A stretch of DNA of 64,000 nt from Pseudomonadota bacterium (GTDB lineage: Bacteria > Pseudomonadota > Alphaproteobacteria > Azospirillales > Azospirillaceae): contig JAFAFA010000032.1 of the NCBI GenBank assembly GCA_023423695.1, positions 94,411 to 158,410 of the forward strand, written 5' to 3'. The translations under genes and the position numbers were made by a program. The notes beneath the pieces were generated by a model. That model was not told where the DNA came from, searched no databases, and was given only the letters and a program-made list of their open reading frames with translations. Every line of letters begins with the position of its first letter. The stretch's first letter is position 1. Positions 43,423-52,296 of the stretch are shown piece after piece.

Positions 43423-43788
43423 GACAGGCGGACCATGTTTGCCGTGCCCCAGATATCCCTGATAGCTCCAAGTCCCAGGGACCATCACCTCAATATTTTC
43501 CATAACGGTAGTTATGTGTTTTTAGAGTGTAGGCGCGAAGCTAAAATGTCAGTCCAGCGCAACATAGAACTGTCAGTCACTGCTCGCCAGCGGCGCCACT
43601 CCACCTCCCTATCGCTGACGCAGACGAGCCATGACCGGCGGCGCCATACGGCCGCCTTCACGCTCGAATCCCGAAACTGATAAGGAAGAGACTGCAACGC
43701 GCCGGAACGGCGAGACGATGAGACCGGAGACGCCCGTGACGATCAATGCCGCGACCGACCCGCAAACCCATTCCATGAGGGCCGGCGA
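43423..43788. other. Intergenic stretch without a supported gene
   Basis: This 366-bp interval has lower GC on the left, and no ORF with convincing codon use. A 24-codon ORF ending in ATGA overlap with the MOSC gene (43718-43792) is possible but unsupported. Confidence 0.5.
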
Positions 43789-44478
43789 ATGACCGCGTCC
43801 GCAACCTTGACTGCCGTGCTGATCGGCAAGGCAGTCCCGTTCGGTAAGCCGGGAGCGTTCAGCGCCATCGGCAAGCAGCCGGTCGACAGCGCGCTCGCCA
43901 TCGGCCCCGCCGGCCTTGCGGGTGACGAGCAGGCCGACCTCCGCAATCACGGCGGCCCCGACAAAGCCGTGCACCATTACCCGTTCGACCATTACGCGGC
44001 ATGGCGGGCCGACCTGCCCGCCCCCGCTCCCCTGCTGGACACCGTTGGGGCCTTCGGCGAGAATCTCTCGACGCTGGGGCTGACCGAGAATGAGGTCTGC
44101 GTCGGCGACGTGTTCCGCATCGGAACGGCAACGCTGCAGGTCAGCCAGGGCCGGCAGCCCTGCTGGAAGCTGAACCACCGCTTCGGCGTGGCGGACATGG
44201 CGCGCCGGGTGCAGGCCACCGGACGGACCGGCTGGTATTATCGGGTGCTGGAACCGGGCGTGGCGGCGGCCGGCGACAGCGTCGCGCTGGTCGAGCGTCC
44301 CCTGCCCGACTGGCCGCTGAGCCGCATCCTGTGTGCCTTCTATCACGACACCGGCGATGTCAGGACACTGGCGGGCATCGCGGGGTTGGAGCCGCTCGCC
44401 CCCGGCTGGCGCGATCTGGCCCGGCGGCGGGTGGAGAGCGGCAGGGTCGAGGACTGGAGATCGCGTTTGGGAGAGTAG
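43789..44478 (+). CDS. MOSC domain protein (YiiM-like)
   Basis: This 229-residue protein has the MOSC core with GLAGDEQADLRNHGGPDKAVHHYPFDHY (split: GLAGDEQADLRNHGG, PDKAVHHYPF), GENLSTLGLTE and the conserved cysteine in QGRQPCWKLNHRF. YiiM of E. coli reduces 6-hydroxyaminopurine using molybdenum cofactor; the same type of molybdenum-dependent detoxification is plausible. It stands alone in the plus direction. Confidence 0.88.
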   Translation: MTASATLTAVLIGKAVPFGKPGAFSAIGKQPVDSALAIGPAGLAGDEQADLRNHGGPDKAVHHYPFDHYAAWRADLPAPAPLLDTVGAFGENLSTLGLTENEVCVGDVFRIGTATLQVSQGRQPCWKLNHRFGVADMARRVQATGRTGWYYRVLEPGVAAAGDSVALVERPLPDWPLSRILCAFYHDTGDVRTLAGIAGLEPLAPGWRDLARRRVESGRVEDWRSRLGE

Positions 44479-44684
44479 GCGGCCAAACCGCCGGACGCCA
44501 TACGCCCATTACGGAGCCGCCGTAGCGTTGCGCGCGGTCGCGGGGGTCGTGCCGGCACTGTGCGCATCCGCAATTCGGCGGAACGCGCCCACCGGCTGGG
44601 CCGGCGCCTGCGCGACCTCTGCGTGCGGGGATGCACGCCTTCTGCCGACAGAAGAACACCGTAGTCCTTCCGTTCTTCCGCCGC

Positions 44685-45188
44685 CTACAGGGTATCGATG
44701 CCCTGTTCCGCGGCGACTTTCTCATACGCAGCCTGTAGGCCGGCGAGGACCGAGGGTCCTCTGACCGGCGCCCCCAGATGCAGGCTGCGCAGTTCATCCA
44801 TGAATGCTTCCCACACCGGTGGCCCGCCCTCCTCCAGCAGTTGGGCACGGATGGCGAGTTCCGGGGTGACGGGCCGATGCCGGCGGCCCCAGGCTCCCAT
44901 ATGCACAAGCAGCGGCACGAGTTGAATCGCTGCTTCCGTCAGGCTGTAGATCGCCTTCTGCTGATGGGATGGGTCGTCCCGCTTCGTCAGCAACCCGGCT
45001 TCCATCAGCCGTTTCAGCCGATCGGCCAGGATGTTGGAGGCGATCCGCTCATCAGACCGGCTCAGCAACTCCCGAAAATGCCGGCGATTCCCGAACATGA
45101 TGTCGCGGATGACGATCAGGCTCCAGCGATCGCCCAGCACCTCCAGCGTCAGATTGATCGGACAGCCGGAACGGTGCCTGTCTTCCAT
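44685..45188 (-). CDS. HxlR family transcriptional regulator
   Basis: This 167-residue winged-helix regulator opens with the family signature CPINLTLEVLGDRWSLIVIRDI and continues RHFRELLSRSDERIASNILADRL with a conserved early Cys. It is divergent from the dihydrofolate-reductase-like pseudogene, the common layout for HxlR regulators and their target. It lies across an intergenic region with inverted repeats. Confidence 0.9.
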   Translation of the reverse strand: MEDRHRSGCPINLTLEVLGDRWSLIVIRDIMFGNRRHFRELLSRSDERIASNILADRLKRLMEAGLLTKRDDPSHQQKAIYSLTEAAIQLVPLLVHMGAWGRRHRPVTPELAIRAQLLEEGGPPVWEAFMDELRSLHLGAPVRGPSVLAGLQAAYEKVAAEQGIDTL

Positions 45189-45246
45189 CGCGAACTCCTC
45201 CAAAAAACCGCTTGCAAAATAGGATCGGTCTGGCCTAATGGCAACT

Positions 45247-45284
45247 GGTTGCAAAACGCAACCGGGTTGCCGGTTGGGCAACCC
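45247..45284. promoter_or_regulatory. Inverted repeats between hxlR-type gene and its neighbour
   Basis: GGTTGC-AAAAC-GCAACC (45247-45263) is followed by GGGTTGCC-GGTT-GGGCAACCC (45264-45284). Both dyads share the half-site GGTTGC. They lie between the divergent genes and are good candidate HxlR operators. Confidence 0.5.
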
Positions 45285-45306
45285 GAAGCACTGGGGAGTG
45301 GACGCA

Positions 45307-45872
45307 ATGGCAAAGCTGGTCCTGTCGATGTTCATTAGCGTCGACGGCTATATCGAGGGCGCGAACGGCGAGTTCGTCCCACCGGCCTGGAGCGACGATC
45401 TGGAACAGCACTGGTCCGGCCAAGCGCTGCGGAATGCCGGGCATCTGCTCTACGGCCGCAGGAATTTCCTCTTCAACAAGGAGTTCTGGACCGCGGCCGA
45501 CACCGATCCGAACAGCCCCGCCGCCGGCATCGCCTATGCCGCGACGATGAACCGGCTCCCCAAGACCGTCTTTTCGCGCACGTTGTCGGGGGACCCTGGA
45601 ACGGGTCGCTGGTCTCCGACGACATCGCCGGTGCCGTTGGCAGGCTGAAGGACAGCGTTGCCGGCGAACTCTATCTGTTCGGCAGCGCCGGAATCGCCAA
45701 CAGCATCATGGCACTCGATCTCGTCGATGAATACCGCCTGATGGTGACACCCGGTCTTCTCGGCTCCGGCAAGCGGCTGTTCGAGGACGGGCTTCCTCGC
45801 TTCGCTCTTACGATGGTCGGAGTCAGGCCGCTCGATACCGGTGCGGTCATCCTCCACTATCGCAAAGGCTGA
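45307..45872 (+). pseudogene. Dihydrofolate reductase-like (RibD C-terminal) gene, frameshifted
   Basis: The reading frame begins MAKLVLSMFISVDGYIEG and runs to FSRTLSGDP near 45596. The matching second half continues one frame away, from WNGSLVSDDIAGAV (45597) through ELYLFGSAGIANSIMALDLVDEYRL... to RPLDTGAVILHYRK and TGA at 45870. A single missing base near 45594-45597 explains the break. Intact relatives are about 185-190 residues, as the two halves together are. No classic slippery heptamer is present, so a mutation or sequencing error is more likely than programmed frameshifting. Confidence 0.82.
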
Positions 45873-45967
45873 ACGGGGGAACCTGCCCCCGATGCCCGAA
45901 TGCGGGCTCGGCCCCGCCCTTCCCCAGTCATCCTGTCCATGGTCACGCTGCAACAGAGGAGACGATC

Positions 45968-46321
45968 ATGTCCTATGTCGATGGATTCGTCCTGGCCGTG
46001 CCGAAACAGAAGCTCGACGCCTACAAGGAGATGGCCCGCAAGGCCGGAGCAGTCTGGATGGAACATGGCGCGCTCGCCTTCGTCGAGTGCGTCGGCGACG
46101 ATGTGCCTTATGGCGAACTGACCTCCTTTCCACGCGCGGTCCAGGCGACCGAAGACGAGATCGTCGTGTTCTCCTGGATCCTCTACAAGTCGCGCGAAGA
46201 CCGCGACACGATCAACGCGAAGGTCATGGCCGATCCCCGCCTGCCGAAGGACATGAGCGAGATGCCCTTCGACGGCAAGCGCATGATCTACGGCGGATTC
46301 CGCCCCTTCCTGGAGCTCTGA
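45968..46321 (+). CDS. DUF1428 family protein (YbaA-like)
   Basis: This 117-residue protein contains SYVDGFVLAVPKQKLDAYKEMA, the charged centre DVPYGELTSFPRAVQATEDE and the C-terminal MPFDGKRMIYGGFRPFLEL. It is a ferredoxin-like-fold family of unknown function often found beside dihydrofolate-reductase-like and glyoxalase genes. It probably formed an operon with the frameshifted gene upstream. Confidence 0.88.
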   Translation: MSYVDGFVLAVPKQKLDAYKEMARKAGAVWMEHGALAFVECVGDDVPYGELTSFPRAVQATEDEIVVFSWILYKSREDRDTINAKVMADPRLPKDMSEMPFDGKRMIYGGFRPFLEL

Positions 46322-46342
46322 CACCGGCCCAACTCGTCCGGG

Positions 46343-46422
46343 TTTCCGAACGCCCACGGCGTGGCGCGTTCGGGAATCCGAACGGCGGCGGCTCTGACCA
46401 ACAATGGAACCTCATAGTTCCA
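46343..46422. promoter_or_regulatory. Candidate DctD upstream activator sites
   Basis: Two dyads precede the dctA sigma-54 promoter: TTTCCGAACGC (46343-46353) with GCGTTCGGGAA (46366-46376), and TGGAAC (46405-46410) with GTTCCA (46417-46422). They lie about 35-115 bp upstream of the -24 element, the usual range for NtrC-type activators. The first could also be a terminator stem for the DUF1428 gene, but no T run follows. Confidence 0.45.
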
Positions 46423-46456
46423 ACAGCTTAGCCGGTTGATCGACATCGGCCGGCAT

Positions 46457-46472
46457 TGGCACGCCGGTTGCT
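46457..46472 (+). promoter_or_regulatory. Sigma-54 promoter upstream of dctA
   Basis: TGGCACGCCGGTTGCT matches the sigma-54 consensus TGGCACG-N4-TTGCW at every defined position. The predicted start is near 46484. The DctD activator is encoded downstream. Confidence 0.88.
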
Positions 46473-46532
46473 CCCTTTGGGTCGCTTCCCGCGCAGACGG
46501 CGCGGACTCGAATCAAGGGAGCGAAACGTCCG

Positions 46533-46733
46533 ATGCCTGCCACGACGCGCACCGAACACGACCTGCCGGACGACCGCGAGATTCCCACCGACGCCTGTTG
46601 CGGGGGCCACACCCTGCGCGCTGTCGAGAATTTCCCGTCACCGCCGGCTGACCGCTCCGCCACCCGGCCCCAATCGACCGTTACCCGGCCGGCGCGTGAG
46701 GCGGGCGGGAAAGGTGAGGTAGTAGGACAATGA
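46533..46733 (+). pseudogene. Remnant of aspartate ammonia-lyase (aspA) fused to the dctA start
   Basis: The first 34 codons match the N-terminus of aspartase: RTEHDLPDDREIPTDA then CCGGHTLRAVENF, compared with the family pattern R-E-DLLG-REVPADAYYGVHTLRA-ENF. After that the similarity stops and the ORF continues as P/R/A-rich sequence to a stop at 46731-46733. That stop overlaps the dctA ATG (ATGA). Most of the roughly 470-residue enzyme is missing. The frame may be kept because it couples translation to dctA (inference). The late stretch VTRPAREA could be the aspA C-terminus, but that is weak. Confidence 0.7.
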
Positions 46734-48004
46734 ACAAACAGACGACGCTGATCATCGTCGCCATGCTGCTGGGCATCGTCACCGGCTATGTCTGCAACAG
46801 CATGCTCGATCCGGCCGCCGCCAAGAACATCGCCAGCTATTTCGCGATGGTGACGGACATCTTCCTGCGCCTGATCAAGATGATCATCGCTCCCCTCATC
46901 TTCTCCACCCTGGTCGCCGGTCTGGCCGGCATGAGCGACGCCAGGACCGTCGGCCGCATCGGCGGCAAGGCGGTCGGCTGGTTCCTGATGGCCTCCTTCG
47001 CCTCGCTGTTCATCGGGCTGGTCTTCGCCAACCTGCTGCAGCCGGGCGCCAATGTCGGGGTGCCGCTGCCCGATGCCGCGGCCAGCGCCGGGCTGAAGAC
47101 CTCGGCCCTGAACCTGAAGGATTTCCTGACCCACGTCTTCCCGCGCAACTTCTTCGAGGCGATGGCGAACAACGAGATCCTGCAGATTCTGATCTTCTCG
47201 ATCTTCGTCGGCCTCGCCATCGGCCAGTTGCGCGACACCAAGGCCGGCCTGCTCGCCCGCTCGATCGAAGAGGTCGTGCCGGTGATGCTGAAGGTGACGG
47301 ACTACGTCATGCGCTTCGCCCCCATCGGCGTCTTCGCCGCCGTCGCCAACGTGGTGACGACGCAGGGGCTGGGCGTTCTGGCGGTCTACGGCAAGTTCAT
47401 GGGCAGCTTCTACCTGACGCTGGCGGTGCTGTGGGCGACGCTGATCTTCGCCGGCTTCGTCGTGCTGAAGGGCGACGTGTTCCGTCTGGTGAAGACGATG
47501 CGCCAGCCGATGCTGCTGGGCTTCTCCACCGCGTCCAGCGAATCCGCCTATCCGCGCGTGATGGAAGGGCTGAAGGAGTTCGGCGTGAAGGAGCGGGTGA
47601 CCGGCTTCGTCCTGCCGCTCGGCTATTCCTTCAATCTCGACGGGTCGATGATCTACACGACCTTCGCGGCGCTGTTCATCGCCCAGGCCTATGGCATCCC
47701 GCTGACGCTTGAACAGCAGATCGTCATGCTGCTGGTGCTGATGGTGTCGAGCAAGGGCATCGCCGGCGTGCCGCGGTCCTCGCTGGTCGTGGTCGCCGCC
47801 GTGCTGCCGATGTTCAACCTGCCGGAGGCCGGCGTGCTGCTGATCTTGGGCATCGACCACTTCCTCGACATGGGGCGCACCGCCACCAACGTGCTGGGCA
47901 ACGCCATCGCCACCACGGTCGTCGCCAAGTGGGAAGGCGCCATCGGCGAGGAGGACGAGGAGGTGGCCGACGCGCCCCTGCCCGCCCCGGCCGCGGCGGA
48001 GTAA
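46730..48004 (+). CDS. dctA: C4-dicarboxylate/amino-acid cation symporter DctA (DAACS family)
   Basis: This 424-residue inner-membrane transporter uses a cation gradient to take up succinate, fumarate or malate, or acidic amino acids. Family motifs are visible: MIIAPLIFSTLVAGLAGM, the serine-rich hairpin LLGFSTASSESAYPRVMEGL, SFNLDGSMIYTTFAALFIAQ and the C-terminal DMGRTATNVLGNAIATTVVAKWE. The sigma-54 promoter and the dctB-dctD genes behind it favour a C4-dicarboxylate role, although some motif details resemble glutamate/aspartate (GltP-type) members. Confidence 0.9.
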   Translation: MNKQTTLIIVAMLLGIVTGYVCNSMLDPAAAKNIASYFAMVTDIFLRLIKMIIAPLIFSTLVAGLAGMSDARTVGRIGGKAVGWFLMASFASLFIGLVFANLLQPGANVGVPLPDAAASAGLKTSALNLKDFLTHVFPRNFFEAMANNEILQILIFSIFVGLAIGQLRDTKAGLLARSIEEVVPVMLKVTDYVMRFAPIGVFAAVANVVTTQGLGVLAVYGKFMGSFYLTLAVLWATLIFAGFVVLKGDVFRLVKTMRQPMLLGFSTASSESAYPRVMEGLKEFGVKERVTGFVLPLGYSFNLDGSMIYTTFAALFIAQAYGIPLTLEQQIVMLLVLMVSSKGIAGVPRSSLVVVAAVLPMFNLPEAGVLLILGIDHFLDMGRTATNVLGNAIATTVVAKWEGAIGEEDEEVADAPLPAPAAAE

Positions 48005-48057
48005 GCGGGACGACCCGGTCCTCAAGGCAGGCGGGCAATGGAAGGGGGGCTTCTGCT

Positions 48058-49944
48058 ATGATGCGGCGGCCCCCTTTCCTGTACTTGGCCCTGCCCGCCT
48101 TTTTCATGCAGATCACACGCCGCCTCCGCACCATCGGTCTTCTCCTGCCGGTCATCGCCGGGCTGGCCCTGCTCGCCGGGCTGGCGGGGTTCCGCATCAG
48201 CGAGGGGATGGGGCTTGCCGCCCTGCAGGAAACCGGACGCCACCGGCTCGACCTCTATGCCGGGAGCCTGGAGCGGGAGATCGACAAATACGCCTATTTC
48301 CCGGCCACGCTGGGGCTGGAACGCGACGTTCTCGACCTGGTGACCGGACGGGCGCCGCTGGCCTGGGGTCTGAACCGCTATCTGGAGCGGCTGAACGAGC
48401 GGGCGGGCACCCTGTCGATCTATGTGCTGAACCGCCAGGGCCGGGTGCTGGCCGCCAGCAACTGGAACCGCCCCGACAGCTTCATCGGCGAGGATCTGTC
48501 CTACCGCCCCTATTTCATCGAGGCCGCCGCCGGCCGCCAGGGCCGCCTCTTCGGCGTCGGCACCACACGGGGGGAAGCCGGCTATTACCTGTCCTCCCCG
48601 CTGGCGGAGGATGGCGCCATCGTCGGCGTGGCGGTGGTGAAGGTCAGCCTGGAGCAGCTGGAACAGTCCTGGTCGACGGTGGAGGCACCGGTCCTGGTCA
48701 GCGACGAGAACGGCGTGGTCATCCTCGCCTCGGTCCCCTCCTGGAAATTCACCACCCTGAGGGAGATGGACGAGCCGACGCGCCGTCATTTCGAACGTAC
48801 CCTGCAATACAATGCCCGCCCGCTGCCGTCGCTGGGCCTGACGCCTCTGAACCGGATCGCCTCGGATGCGGAACTGGTCCAGCTCGCCCGCCCGGCGGAT
48901 GGGGAGGCGCAAACAGCGGTCTTCCCGCTCAGCGGCAGCTTCCTGGCTCAGACGGCGCCGCTGCACGGCACGGGATGGACGATGACCGTGCTGTCGCCGG
49001 CCTCGGACATCACCGGCATGGCCTGGACCCGCGCGGCGCTGGCGGCGGTGGGCAGCGCCTTCCTCGGCATCCTGCTGCTGATGTGGGTGCAGCGCCGCCG
49101 CCATCTGCGCGAGTTGGAACGCAAGGTGGAGGAGCGCACCCGGAACCTGCGCGCCGCACAGGACGAACTCGTGCATGCCGGCAAGCTGGCGGTGATCGGC
49201 CAACTCTCCGCCGGGCTGGCGCATGAGCTGAACCAGCCGCTGGCAGCGTTGCGCACCCTGTCCGGCAACACCGTCAAGTTCCTCCAGCGCGGCAACATGG
49301 ACGCGGCCCGGGGCAATCTGGAACGCATCGCCCAGCTGGTGGACAGCATGGGCGCCCTGACCAGCCAGCTGAAATCATTCGCCCGCAAATCCTCGGGCGC
49401 CCCCCGCCCCGTGGCGGTGCGGCGGCCGATCGACAATGCGCTGTTCCTGCTGGAACAACGGCTGCGGCGCTCCGGCGTCGCCGTTCAGCTGGAGGTGCCG
49501 GAGGACGTGGCGGCGCTGTGCGATCCCAACCGGCTGGAGCAGGTGGTGATCAATCTCGTCGCCAACGGCCTCGACGCGCTGGCTGGGCGGGCGGGCGGCA
49601 AACTGACCCTCGCCGCGTGGACGGAAGACGGACGGACGCGCATCCAGGTGGCGGACAACGGCCCCGGCCTGTCGGAAGAAGTCCTTCCCCGCCTGTTCGA
49701 GCCCTTCTTCACCACCAAGGAAGCGTCAAAGGACGGGGCGCGGGAGGGAGGTGGCGGGCTCGGCTTGGGACTTGCCATCTCGGCCGGGATCGTGCGTGAC
49801 TTCGGCGGCACCCTGACCGGGGCGAACGGTGCGGATGGCGGAGCGGTCTTCACCATCGACCTTCCCGCCGCGACCCTTCCTCCCGACCCGTCCGCCGTCC
49901 AGGCCGGAGACCTCGCATGTCCGACACTTCCTCCGCCGCCTTGA
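48058..49944 (+). CDS. dctB: C4-dicarboxylate sensor kinase DctB
   Basis: DctB senses periplasmic dicarboxylates and phosphorylates DctD. The 628-residue protein has a first helix (about residues 25-45), a large periplasmic double-PAS sensor (about 50-320), a second helix (AALAAVGSAFLGILLLMWV, about 323-342), the H-box LSAGLAHELNQPLAALRTLSG (about 384-404) and an HATPase domain (DNGPGLS; GGGLGLGLAIS). The start may be 48058, 48061 or 48106. Its 3' end overlaps dctD by 28 bp. Confidence 0.9.
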   Translation: MMRRPPFLYLALPAFFMQITRRLRTIGLLLPVIAGLALLAGLAGFRISEGMGLAALQETGRHRLDLYAGSLEREIDKYAYFPATLGLERDVLDLVTGRAPLAWGLNRYLERLNERAGTLSIYVLNRQGRVLAASNWNRPDSFIGEDLSYRPYFIEAAAGRQGRLFGVGTTRGEAGYYLSSPLAEDGAIVGVAVVKVSLEQLEQSWSTVEAPVLVSDENGVVILASVPSWKFTTLREMDEPTRRHFERTLQYNARPLPSLGLTPLNRIASDAELVQLARPADGEAQTAVFPLSGSFLAQTAPLHGTGWTMTVLSPASDITGMAWTRAALAAVGSAFLGILLLMWVQRRRHLRELERKVEERTRNLRAAQDELVHAGKLAVIGQLSAGLAHELNQPLAALRTLSGNTVKFLQRGNMDAARGNLERIAQLVDSMGALTSQLKSFARKSSGAPRPVAVRRPIDNALFLLEQRLRRSGVAVQLEVPEDVAALCDPNRLEQVVINLVANGLDALAGRAGGKLTLAAWTEDGRTRIQVADNGPGLSEEVLPRLFEPFFTTKEASKDGAREGGGGLGLGLAISAGIVRDFGGTLTGANGADGGAVFTIDLPAATLPPDPSAVQAGDLACPTLPPPP

Positions 49945-51287
49945 AGGCACTGCCTCTGAAGGTCCTGCCCCTGAAGGTTCTGATCGTCGAGGACGACCCG
50001 AACGTCAGCCTCGGCTGCCAGCAGGCGTTGGAACTGGAGGACATCCCGACCGAGGCTGTGGACAGCGCGGAGAAGGCGCGGCGGCTGGTGGCGGACGGCT
50101 TTCCCGGCGTGGTCGTCACCGACATCCGTCTACCGGGCATGGACGGCATGGAACTGCTCTCGACGCTGCTCGGCACCGATCCGGATTTGCCGGTGGTGCT
50201 GATGACCGGCCACGGTGACGTGTCGATGGCGGTGCAGGCGATGAAGCTGGGCGCCCATGACTTCATCGAAAAGCCCTTCTCCCCCGACTATCTGGTGGAG
50301 GTGGTGCGCCGGGCGCTGGAGAAGCGGCGGCTGACGCTGGAGGTGCGCGAATTGCGCGCCCGGCTGCAGAATCGCGACAGCATCGAAGCGCGGCTGGTCG
50401 GCGGATCGCCGCAGATGGAGCGGGTGCGCCGGCTGATCGGCGAACTCGCCACCTCCGCCGCCGACGTGCTGATCCATGGCGAGACCGGCTCCGGCAAGGA
50501 ATTGGCGGCACGTTGCCTGCACGACGCCAGCCCGCGCCGCGCCGGCAACTTCGTCGCCATTAATTGCGGCGGCCTGCCGGAAAGCCTGATCGACAGCGAG
50601 ATCTTCGGGCATGAGGCCGGGGCCTTCACCGGGGCCGGCAAGCGCCGGATCGGCAAGGTGGAGCATGCCAACGGCGGCACGCTGTTCCTGGACGAGATCG
50701 AGAGCATGCCGATGCCGGTGCAGATCAAGTTCCTGCGCGTCCTTCAGGAACGCACGCTGGAACGGCTGGGCTCCAACACGCCGGTCCATGTCGATTGCCG
50801 GGTGATCGCCGCCACCAAAGTGGATTTGCGCGAACTGGCCGACCGCGGGCAGTTCCGCGCCGACCTTTATTACCGGCTGAACGTCGCCAACCTGCCGCTG
50901 CCGCCCCTGCGCGAACGGCGCGAGGACATCCCGCTGCTGTTCGAGCAGTTCATCCTGCAGGCGGCCGCCCGCCACGGCCGCCCGGCCCCGCCACCGGATA
51001 CCGAGCGGATGCGGCGGCTGATGGCCTATGACTGGCCGGGCAATGTGCGCGAGCTGCACAACGTCGCCGACCGCTGCGTGCTGGGCATCGAACAGGGCTT
51101 CCCGCCTTTCGCCTCCGCCCACCCCGCGACCGCCCGGCCGCTGGCCGAAGCGGTCGAGGCCTTCGAACGCGCGCTGATCGCCGACACGCTGCGCCGCACC
51201 GATCACAGCCTTGCCCGTGCAGCGGAGGAGTTGCAGATCGCCAAGACCACGCTGCACGACAAGATCAGGAAATATGGGCTGTCCTGA
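49917..51287 (+). CDS. dctD: C4-dicarboxylate response regulator DctD (NtrC type)
   Basis: DctD activates sigma-54 transcription of dctA when phosphorylated. The 456-residue protein has a receiver domain (LIVEDDPN; acceptor Asp in VVTDIRLPGMDG), AAA+ domain with GETGSGKE and the sigma-54 contact GAFTGA (EAGAFTGAGKR), and a C-terminal helix-turn-helix (DHSLARAAEELQIAKTTLHDKI). The N-terminus holds a small tandem repeat (LPLKVLPLKVL), so the true start could lie inside it. Confidence 0.92.
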   Translation: MSDTSSAALKALPLKVLPLKVLIVEDDPNVSLGCQQALELEDIPTEAVDSAEKARRLVADGFPGVVVTDIRLPGMDGMELLSTLLGTDPDLPVVLMTGHGDVSMAVQAMKLGAHDFIEKPFSPDYLVEVVRRALEKRRLTLEVRELRARLQNRDSIEARLVGGSPQMERVRRLIGELATSAADVLIHGETGSGKELAARCLHDASPRRAGNFVAINCGGLPESLIDSEIFGHEAGAFTGAGKRRIGKVEHANGGTLFLDEIESMPMPVQIKFLRVLQERTLERLGSNTPVHVDCRVIAATKVDLRELADRGQFRADLYYRLNVANLPLPPLRERREDIPLLFEQFILQAAARHGRPAPPPDTERMRRLMAYDWPGNVRELHNVADRCVLGIEQGFPPFASAHPATARPLAEAVEAFERALIADTLRRTDHSLARAAEELQIAKTTLHDKIRKYGLS

Positions 51288-51302
51288 CCGCCCGGCGTCC
51301 GG

Positions 51303-51839
51303 TCAGCGGGAGGCGCCCGCCAGCGCGGTGGCGTAACGTTCCGCCAGCAGCGGGCTGGCGGCGGCGCAGGCCTCCGCGACGAGGCGGGAGCCTTCGACAT
51401 AGGCGTCGGCACGCTCGACGCTCCAGGACAGCGGGCGTTCCACCGCCAGCGCCTTGAGGATCGAGATCTGCTCGGCCAGCTTGATGCGCTTGGCCCCATC
51501 GGGCGCGGCGGCGAGGCGGGCGGCCTGGATCGCCTTGCGCTCGGCAATTGCCCGGCCGACATCCTCCGGCGCATCGCTGACCGCGGCCACGAGGTCGGCG
51601 ACTTCGCGGCCGAAGCGGTCGGCCAGTTCGGCAATGGTGGTCAGCCCATCCTCGAACGCATCATGGAGCCAGGCGGCGGCGATCTCCGCCGGCGTGCCGC
51701 CGGCCTGCGCCACCAGTTCGGCGGTTTCCGACAGGTGCGCGACGAAAGGCGTGCGCGCCCGGTCGGGGCGGAAGGTGCCCTCGTGAAGGGCAGCCGCATG
51801 GCGCAGCGCCGCGGTGATCAGTTCATTGTTGTCAGACAT
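51303..51839 (-). CDS. HD-domain hydrolase, MESH1/RelA-hydrolase-like
   Basis: This 178-residue cytoplasmic protein has the HD-type metal site: H in LRHAAALHEGTFRPD, HD in AAAWLHDAFEDG and a late Asp in KLAEQISILKAL (weak). The order and small size resemble stand-alone (p)ppGpp hydrolases, but the exact substrate is uncertain. It is convergent with dctD, 15 bp from its stop. Confidence 0.75.
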   Translation of the reverse strand: MSDNNELITAALRHAAALHEGTFRPDRARTPFVAHLSETAELVAQAGGTPAEIAAAWLHDAFEDGLTTIAELADRFGREVADLVAAVSDAPEDVGRAIAERKAIQAARLAAAPDGAKRIKLAEQISILKALAVERPLSWSVERADAYVEGSRLVAEACAAASPLLAERYATALAGASR

Positions 51840-52131
51840 CTGGTCTCCTCCGTGCCGCGGGCGGGCGGCGAAATGGCCATGGCCCGCCCTGGCGGCTACA
51901 GTGCGCCAATGGTCCGCTGCGGGGGTTTCGCTGCGGCAATTCGGCTGCAGGGTCAATCGGCCCTGTCAGGCGGCGGCAGCCCATCTCGAACGCGTGCAGC
52001 CCGGTCCGGAGATGGTCGGCCGTCGCGCGGTCGAAGTCCAGATCCTTGGCCGGCGGCAGATCGCCGCGGTTTCGCATGTGGATGGCCGCCTTGCCGTCGT
52101 GATTCTGCGGCAATGGGGGCAAATCGCGCAC
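51832..52131 (-). CDS. Possible small ORF upstream of the HD hydrolase
   Basis: An open frame of 99 codons (GTG start) ends in the first codons of the HD gene (overlap TGA within ATGTCTGAC). The middle part, RGDLPPAKDLDFDRATADHL, has codon use like real genes; the C-terminus is R/P-rich and unlike a folded protein. No ribosome-binding site or family is recognised. The remaining part of the 457-bp gap to 52296 holds nothing else I can support. Confidence 0.25.
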   Translation of the reverse strand: MRDLPPLPQNHDGKAAIHMRNRGDLPPAKDLDFDRATADHLRTGLHAFEMGCRRLTGPIDPAAELPQRNPRSGPLAHCSRQGGPWPFRRPPAARRRPDV

Positions 52132-52296
52132 GGGGGAACGGAGGGGGGTGACGATGCCGGCCGGGGGCCCCGCACTCCACCTTCTGAAAATGCGCCTCCC
52201 CTCTTCGACCTCCGGCTGGCGACCCGGCGCTACATGGGCAATGAGGCGGAAAGCCCGGCACGGGAAAACAGATTGTGATTGCGCTCAATGCACAGG

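Noticed and set aside
43718..43792. 24-codon ORF with ATGA overlap to the MOSC gene
   Set aside because: It has no recognised family and could be chance; kept only as a possible leader.
45589..45600. Programmed -1 frameshifting
   Set aside because: There is no slippery heptamer in frame and no strong downstream hairpin; a one-base deletion is simpler.
46496..46516. GGACTCGAATC, reminiscent of a tRNA T-arm
   Set aside because: No matching stem, acceptor or anticodon arm is found around it.
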